This document shows positions 60,372-64,000 of a stretch of DNA of 64,000 nt, in pieces. The first letter of the stretch is position 1. Each line of letters starts with the position of its first letter. Under the pieces are notes generated by a model that saw only the letters and a list, made by a program, of their open reading frames with translations, was not told the origin of the DNA and made no database searches. The position numbers were made by a program, and so were the translations under genes. The DNA comes from Bradyrhizobium sp. YR681 (lineage in GTDB: Bacteria; Pseudomonadota; Alphaproteobacteria; Rhizobiales; Xanthobacteraceae): the NCBI RefSeq assembly GCF_000282615.1, contig NZ_AKIY01000017.1:1-64000 (forward strand), read 5' to 3'.

Positions 60372-61446
60372 GAAGCGCGCCGAGCGTTCCAACACGATCG
60401 CACTGGTCTCGCCGCTGATCGCGATTGGGCTCACGATCGTCACCATGACCATCCTGTTCGCGATCCTCGGCAAGAATCCCCTGCTCGCGCTGCATGCCTA
60501 TTTTATCGCACCGCTCACCGACAGCTATTCGCTCCAGGAGATCGCGGTGAAGGCGACGCCGCTGGTGATGATCGCGATCGGCCTGTCGCTCTGCTATCTC
60601 GCCAATGCCTGGAACATCGGCGCCGAAGGACAATTCCTGATCGGCGCGGTCGCCGGAAGCTGGATCGCGGTAAAGACCCAAGGCACCGATGCCGGCGCCT
60701 GGGTGCTGCCGGCGATGTTCGTGCTCGCAGCCGCCGCGGGCGCGCTCTATGCGCTGATCCCGGCGATCTGCAAGGTGAAGTTCGGCGCCAGCGAGATCCT
60801 GACCAGCCTGATGCTGGTCTATGTCGCCGATCTCTTCCTCGACTATCTTGTGCGCGGTCCCTGGCGCGATCCGCAAGGCTTCAACTTCCCGACCACGGCC
60901 GAATTCGATCCGGTCGCGACGGTACCGCTGCTGATCGAAGGCGGCCGGCTGCATCTCGGCTCGATCATCGCCCTGCTCGTCGTCGCAGCAGCAGCAATCC
61001 TGCTCGGACGGACCATCAAAGGCTTCGAGATCCGCGTGGTCGGCGCAGCGCCCCGTGCGGCGCGGTTCGGCGGCTTCAACGCCAACCAGTTGATCATCCT
61101 GACCTTCGCCGTCTCCGGTGCGCTCGCGGGCCTTGCCGGCATCATCGAGGTCGCGGGTCCCGTCGGACATCTCCAGCCCGGCATCTCGCCGGGCTACGGA
61201 TTCACCGCCATCATCGTCGCCTTCCTCGGCCGGCTGAACCCGCTTGGAATATTAATTGCAGGCCTTTTTCTCGCACTGACCTTTATCGGCGGCGAGCAGG
61301 CGCAGATCGCGATGAAGATCCCGTTGGATGTCACCAAGGTGTTTCAGGGCATTCTGTTGTTCTACGTGCTCGCCTGCGATTCCCTCATTCTCTACCGCTT
61401 CAAGCTGGTGTTCCCGAACCGACAGGTGGCCAGTGGAACTCATTGA
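60355..61446 (+). CDS. BMP-family ABC transporter permease (second system)
   Basis: The 363-residue protein starts at ATG 60355, inside the end of the ATPase gene (17-bp overlap), with AAGGAGG upstream. It is the long permease of the pair: NAWNIGAEGQFLIGAVAGSW, SEILTSLMLVYVADLFLDYLV and GYGFTAIIVAFLGRLNPLGILIAGL. It has about ten membrane helices. Confidence 0.87.
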
Positions 61447-62350
61447 AGCGATCATCCTCGCAGTCCTCGCGGCCTCGACGCCGCTGCTGATCGCAGCGAC
61501 CGGCGAACTCGTGACCGAGCGCTCCGGCGTGCTCAATCTCGGCGTCGAGGGTATGATGATCGTCGGCGCGGCCTGCGGTTTTGGCGGCGCGTGGCTCACC
61601 GGCTCGATCTTCATCGGCGCGCTGTTCGGCATCGTCGCGGGCGCGCTGATGTCGCTGGTGTTCGCGCTGATGGCGCTCGGGCTCGCCGTCAATCAGGTTG
61701 CGACGGGTCTGGCCCTGACCATTCTCGGCATCGGGCTCTCCGGGCTGATCGGTGCCGGCTTCGTCGGCGAACGCATCACGCCGGCCGTGCATCTCTATAT
61801 TCCAGGCCTTACCGACATGCCGCTGATCGGCCGCGTGCTGTTCGGCGAGGACGCTTTCGTCTACTTCTCCATCGCACTCATCATGAGCGTCTGGTGGTTC
61901 CTGTATCGCACGCGCGCGGGACTGATCTTGCGCGCCTGCGGCGACAATCACGTCTCCGCGCACGCGCTCGGCTATCCCGTGCTGCGCATCCGCACCCTCG
62001 CCGTGATGTTCGGCGGCGCCTGCGCCGGCCTTGCAGGTGCTTACCTGCCGCTCGCCTATACGCCGTTCTTTATTCCCGGCATGACGGCCGGACGCGGCTG
62101 GATCGCGCTGGCACTGGTGGTGTTCTCGTCGTGGCGGCCGGGCCGCCTCGTCGTTGGCGCTTATCTGTTCGGCGCGGTGACGATCCTGCAATTGCACGCG
62201 CAGGGCTGGGGGGTCGGCATTCCCTCGCAATTCATGTCGGCGCTGCCTTACCTCGCAACCGTCATCGTGCTGGTCCTGCTCTCCCGCGCGCGCACCGGTG
62301 GCTCGACCGCACCGGCCGCGCTCGGCACCGTGTTCGTGCCTGACCGCTAA
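61433..62350 (+). CDS. BMP-family ABC transporter permease (second system)
   Basis: The 305-residue protein uses GTG at 61433, overlapping the upstream gene by 14 bases. LIAATGELVTERSGVLNLGVEGMMIVGAACG and ALGLAVNQVATGLALTILGIGLSGLIG are conserved in the shorter permease of the group. It pairs with the permease at 60355. Confidence 0.86.
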   Translation: MELIEAIILAVLAASTPLLIAATGELVTERSGVLNLGVEGMMIVGAACGFGGAWLTGSIFIGALFGIVAGALMSLVFALMALGLAVNQVATGLALTILGIGLSGLIGAGFVGERITPAVHLYIPGLTDMPLIGRVLFGEDAFVYFSIALIMSVWWFLYRTRAGLILRACGDNHVSAHALGYPVLRIRTLAVMFGGACAGLAGAYLPLAYTPFFIPGMTAGRGWIALALVVFSSWRPGRLVVGAYLFGAVTILQLHAQGWGVGIPSQFMSALPYLATVIVLVLLSRARTGGSTAPAALGTVFVPDR

Positions 62351-62425
62351 CGTTTCATTTCCGCGGCGTGCGCGATGGGGCGCGGACGTTGCGGATCGTG
62401 GCTTTCCCCTGATGTTTGGAGATTG

Positions 62426-63505
62426 ATGATGAGGAAATCAGTTCTTGCACTCGCTGCCGGGCTTTTGCTCGCCGGCAGCGTCAGTGCAGCCTCCGCCGCC
62501 GACAAGCTGAAAGTCGGCTTCATCTATTTGGGTCCGATCGGAGATCTCGGCTGGACCTACCAGCACGACCTCGGCCGGCAAGCGCTGGTCAAGGAATTGG
62601 GCGACAAGATCGAGACCACCTATCTCGAGAACGTCCCCGAAGGCCCCGACGCCGAGCGCGCCATCGAGCAGCTCGTCCGAGCCGGCAACAAGCTGATCTT
62701 CACGACCTCGTTCGGCTACATGGATCCGACGCTGAAGGTCGCCAAGAAATATCCGAACGTGCATTTCGAGCACTCGACCGGCTACAAGCGCGACAAGAAC
62801 ATGTCGACCTATTCGGCCAAATGGTATCAGGGCCGTTACATCCAGGGCCTGATCGCTGCCAAGATGTCGAAGTCCGGCGTGCTCGGCTATATCGGCTCGT
62901 TCCCGATTCCCGAGGTCGTCTCAGGCATCAACGCGACGATCCTGGCGGCGCAGACCATCAACCCGAACATCAAGGTCAAGATCATCTGGGCCAACACCTG
63001 GTTCGACCCGGGCAAGGAAGCCGATGCCGCCAAGGCGCTGATCGACCAGGGCGCCGACGTGATTATGCAGCACACGGATTCGCCCGCCGCGATGCAGATT
63101 GCCAGCGAACGCGGCAAGTTCGCCTTCGGTCAGGATTCCGAGATGATCAAGTTCGGCCCGAAGACCCAGCTCACCTCGATCCTCGACACCTGGGGCCCGT
63201 ACTACATCGAGCGCGTCAAGGCCGAGCTCGCCGGCACCTGGAAGTCCGAGGACACCTGGGGCGGCCTCGACAGCCACATGTTCGCGATGGCGCCGTACAC
63301 CAACATGCCTGACGACGTGAAAAAGCTGGCCGAGGATGCCCAGGCCGCGATCACCGCCGGCAAGCTGCACCCGTTCAAGTGCCCGGTCATTGGGCAGGAC
63401 GGCAAGGAGGTCGAGTGCAAGGGCGGCGCCAACCTCGCCGACGGCCAGATTCTCGGTATGAATTTCTACGTCAAGGGCATCGACGACAAGCTGCCGGGCA
63501 AGTAG
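62426..63505 (+). CDS. BMP-family ABC transporter substrate-binding protein (second system)
   Basis: The 359-residue protein starts at ATG 62426 (or 62429) with GGAG upstream. It has a Sec signal peptide (residues 1-25, ending ASA), unlike the Tat-type signal of the first system's binding protein. The mature domain has VGFIYLGPIGDLGWTYQHD, FTTSFGYMDPTLKVAKKYPNVHFEHSTG and SAKWYQGRYIQGLIAAKMSKSGVLGYIGSFP. It would deliver a nucleoside or related ligand to the permeases encoded upstream. A terminator follows. Confidence 0.87.
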   Translation: MMRKSVLALAAGLLLAGSVSAASAADKLKVGFIYLGPIGDLGWTYQHDLGRQALVKELGDKIETTYLENVPEGPDAERAIEQLVRAGNKLIFTTSFGYMDPTLKVAKKYPNVHFEHSTGYKRDKNMSTYSAKWYQGRYIQGLIAAKMSKSGVLGYIGSFPIPEVVSGINATILAAQTINPNIKVKIIWANTWFDPGKEADAAKALIDQGADVIMQHTDSPAAMQIASERGKFAFGQDSEMIKFGPKTQLTSILDTWGPYYIERVKAELAGTWKSEDTWGGLDSHMFAMAPYTNMPDDVKKLAEDAQAAITAGKLHPFKCPVIGQDGKEVECKGGANLADGQILGMNFYVKGIDDKLPGK

Positions 63506-63553
63506 CACGCTTCTTGCATTGCCTAAATCACCTGCTCCTCCCGGAACAGGTTC

Positions 63554-63604
63554 GGAGGGGGTGGCCAGAAGCACCCGGCACTTGTGGTCGCCCCCTCTTT
63601 CTAT
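63554..63604 (+). terminator. Intrinsic terminator of the second BMP operon
   Basis: GAGGGGGTGGCCA pairs imperfectly with TGGTCGCCCCCTC across an 18-base loop, followed by TTTCTATT. It begins 49 bases after the binding-protein stop. Confidence 0.6.
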
Positions 63605-63614
63605 TCTTGCTGGC

Positions 63615-64000
63615 TCATCCCGCCTGCATGGCCCGCGCCGCGGAACTGTGGCGCCGGATGAGGTCGGCGACATCCAGTCCCGGGATCGCGCCGTCGACTA
63701 CGGCCCATTTTCCCGCCACCATCACCCGATCGGCCCGGTGCGCCCCGCACAGCACCAGCGCGGCCAGCGCATCGCCATGGCCGGAGAAGCGCAGCTCGTC
63801 GAGCTTGAACAGCGCGAGGTCGGCCGCCTTGCCGACGGCGATCTCGCCGAGTTCCGGCCGGCCGACGCAGGCCGCCGAGCCCTTGGTGGCCCAGCGCAGC
63901 GCGTCCTTGTGGCTGACCTTCGTCACCCCATAGCGCGCCCGTTGCAGCAGGAAGGCGGCCCGCACCTCCTGCATCAGGTTCGATCCGTCATTCGACGCCG
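63615..64000 (-). CDS. 8-oxoguanine-deaminase-like amidohydrolase (C-terminal part, runs off right edge)
   Basis: The frame is open from the window edge to the stop at 63615, giving about 128 C-terminal residues. It begins ASNDGSNLMQEVRAAFLLQRARYG and continues ALRWATKGSAACVGRPELGEIAVGKAADLALFKLDEL, a signature of ATZ/TRZ-type amidohydrolases. The SNDGSN segment is characteristic of 8-oxoguanine deaminase and hydroxyatrazine hydrolase relatives. In this purine-scavenging context 8-oxoguanine deaminase is most likely. The N-terminal metal-binding part is outside the window. Confidence 0.72.
   Translation of the reverse strand, partial: ASNDGSNLMQEVRAAFLLQRARYGVTKVSHKDALRWATKGSAACVGRPELGEIAVGKAADLALFKLDELRFSGHGDALAALVLCGAHRADRVMVAGKWAVVDGAIPGLDVADLIRRHSSAARAMQAG

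Overview
The window reads as chromosomal DNA from a Bradyrhizobium-like alphaproteobacterium. It is GC-rich and carries typical rhizobial families: a GcrA cell-cycle regulator, a phasin, sigma-54-type promoters, promoters resembling those of EcfG (the alphaproteobacterial general stress sigma factor), DUF3606 and DUF6894 stress proteins, DctA, and purine/urea-nitrogen scavenging genes. The species is inferred from gene content and style only. I saw no rRNA, tRNA, transposase or CRISPR array.

Region 1 (1-16 kb) is accessory DNA. A prophage remnant holds a large terminase gene, a small-terminase-like gene and a truncated portal gene. Interleaved with these, on the same (minus) strand, are three apparent antibacterial effector/immunity sets: a lysozyme/transglycosylase-fold protein with a tandem Ivy-type lysozyme inhibitor; a papain-like (NlpC/P60-LRAT type) protein with two small membrane proteins; and an AHH-family nuclease with an Imm11/DUF1629-like protein. 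In each set the candidate immunity gene is transcribed before the effector. Two of the effectors share a C-terminal segment of about 75 residues (37 of 74 positions identical in an ungapped alignment by eye), and the third has a piece of it, which suggests a common delivery tag. A flavin monooxygenase, a DUF4261-like protein and the nuclease set are separated by same-orientation repeats of about 85 bp that end in intrinsic-terminator hairpins. Small stress-type genes follow up to 16 kb.

Region 2 (16-41 kb) is a mixed core segment: a Crp/Fnr regulator, a 2OG-Fe(II) dioxygenase, an atypical NRAMP-family transporter, an enolase-superfamily enzyme, a SoxCD-type sulfite/sulfane dehydrogenase, arginase, a CHASE2-PAS-GGDEF-EAL protein next to FecR-domain and two-partner-secretion (TpsB) genes, a phasin, a GcrA/S24-repressor neighbourhood with shared TTCCG/CGGAA operators, a quinone oxidoreductase, and a MoxR-ATPase/VWA pair.

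Region 3 (41-64 kb) is dedicated largely to nitrogen acquisition from purines and their breakdown products: tetR-ade-NCS2 permease, formamidase, dctA behind a near-consensus sigma-54 promoter, an allantoate-amidohydrolase-like enzyme, a sigma-54-preceded operon joining a BMP-family ABC importer with a biuret-hydrolase-like enzyme and a nucleobase deaminase, a putative outer-membrane channel, a second complete BMP-family ABC importer, and the C-terminal part of an 8-oxoguanine-deaminase-like gene at the right edge. Together they would carry nucleosides, nucleobases or ureides across both membranes and release ammonia in the cytoplasm.
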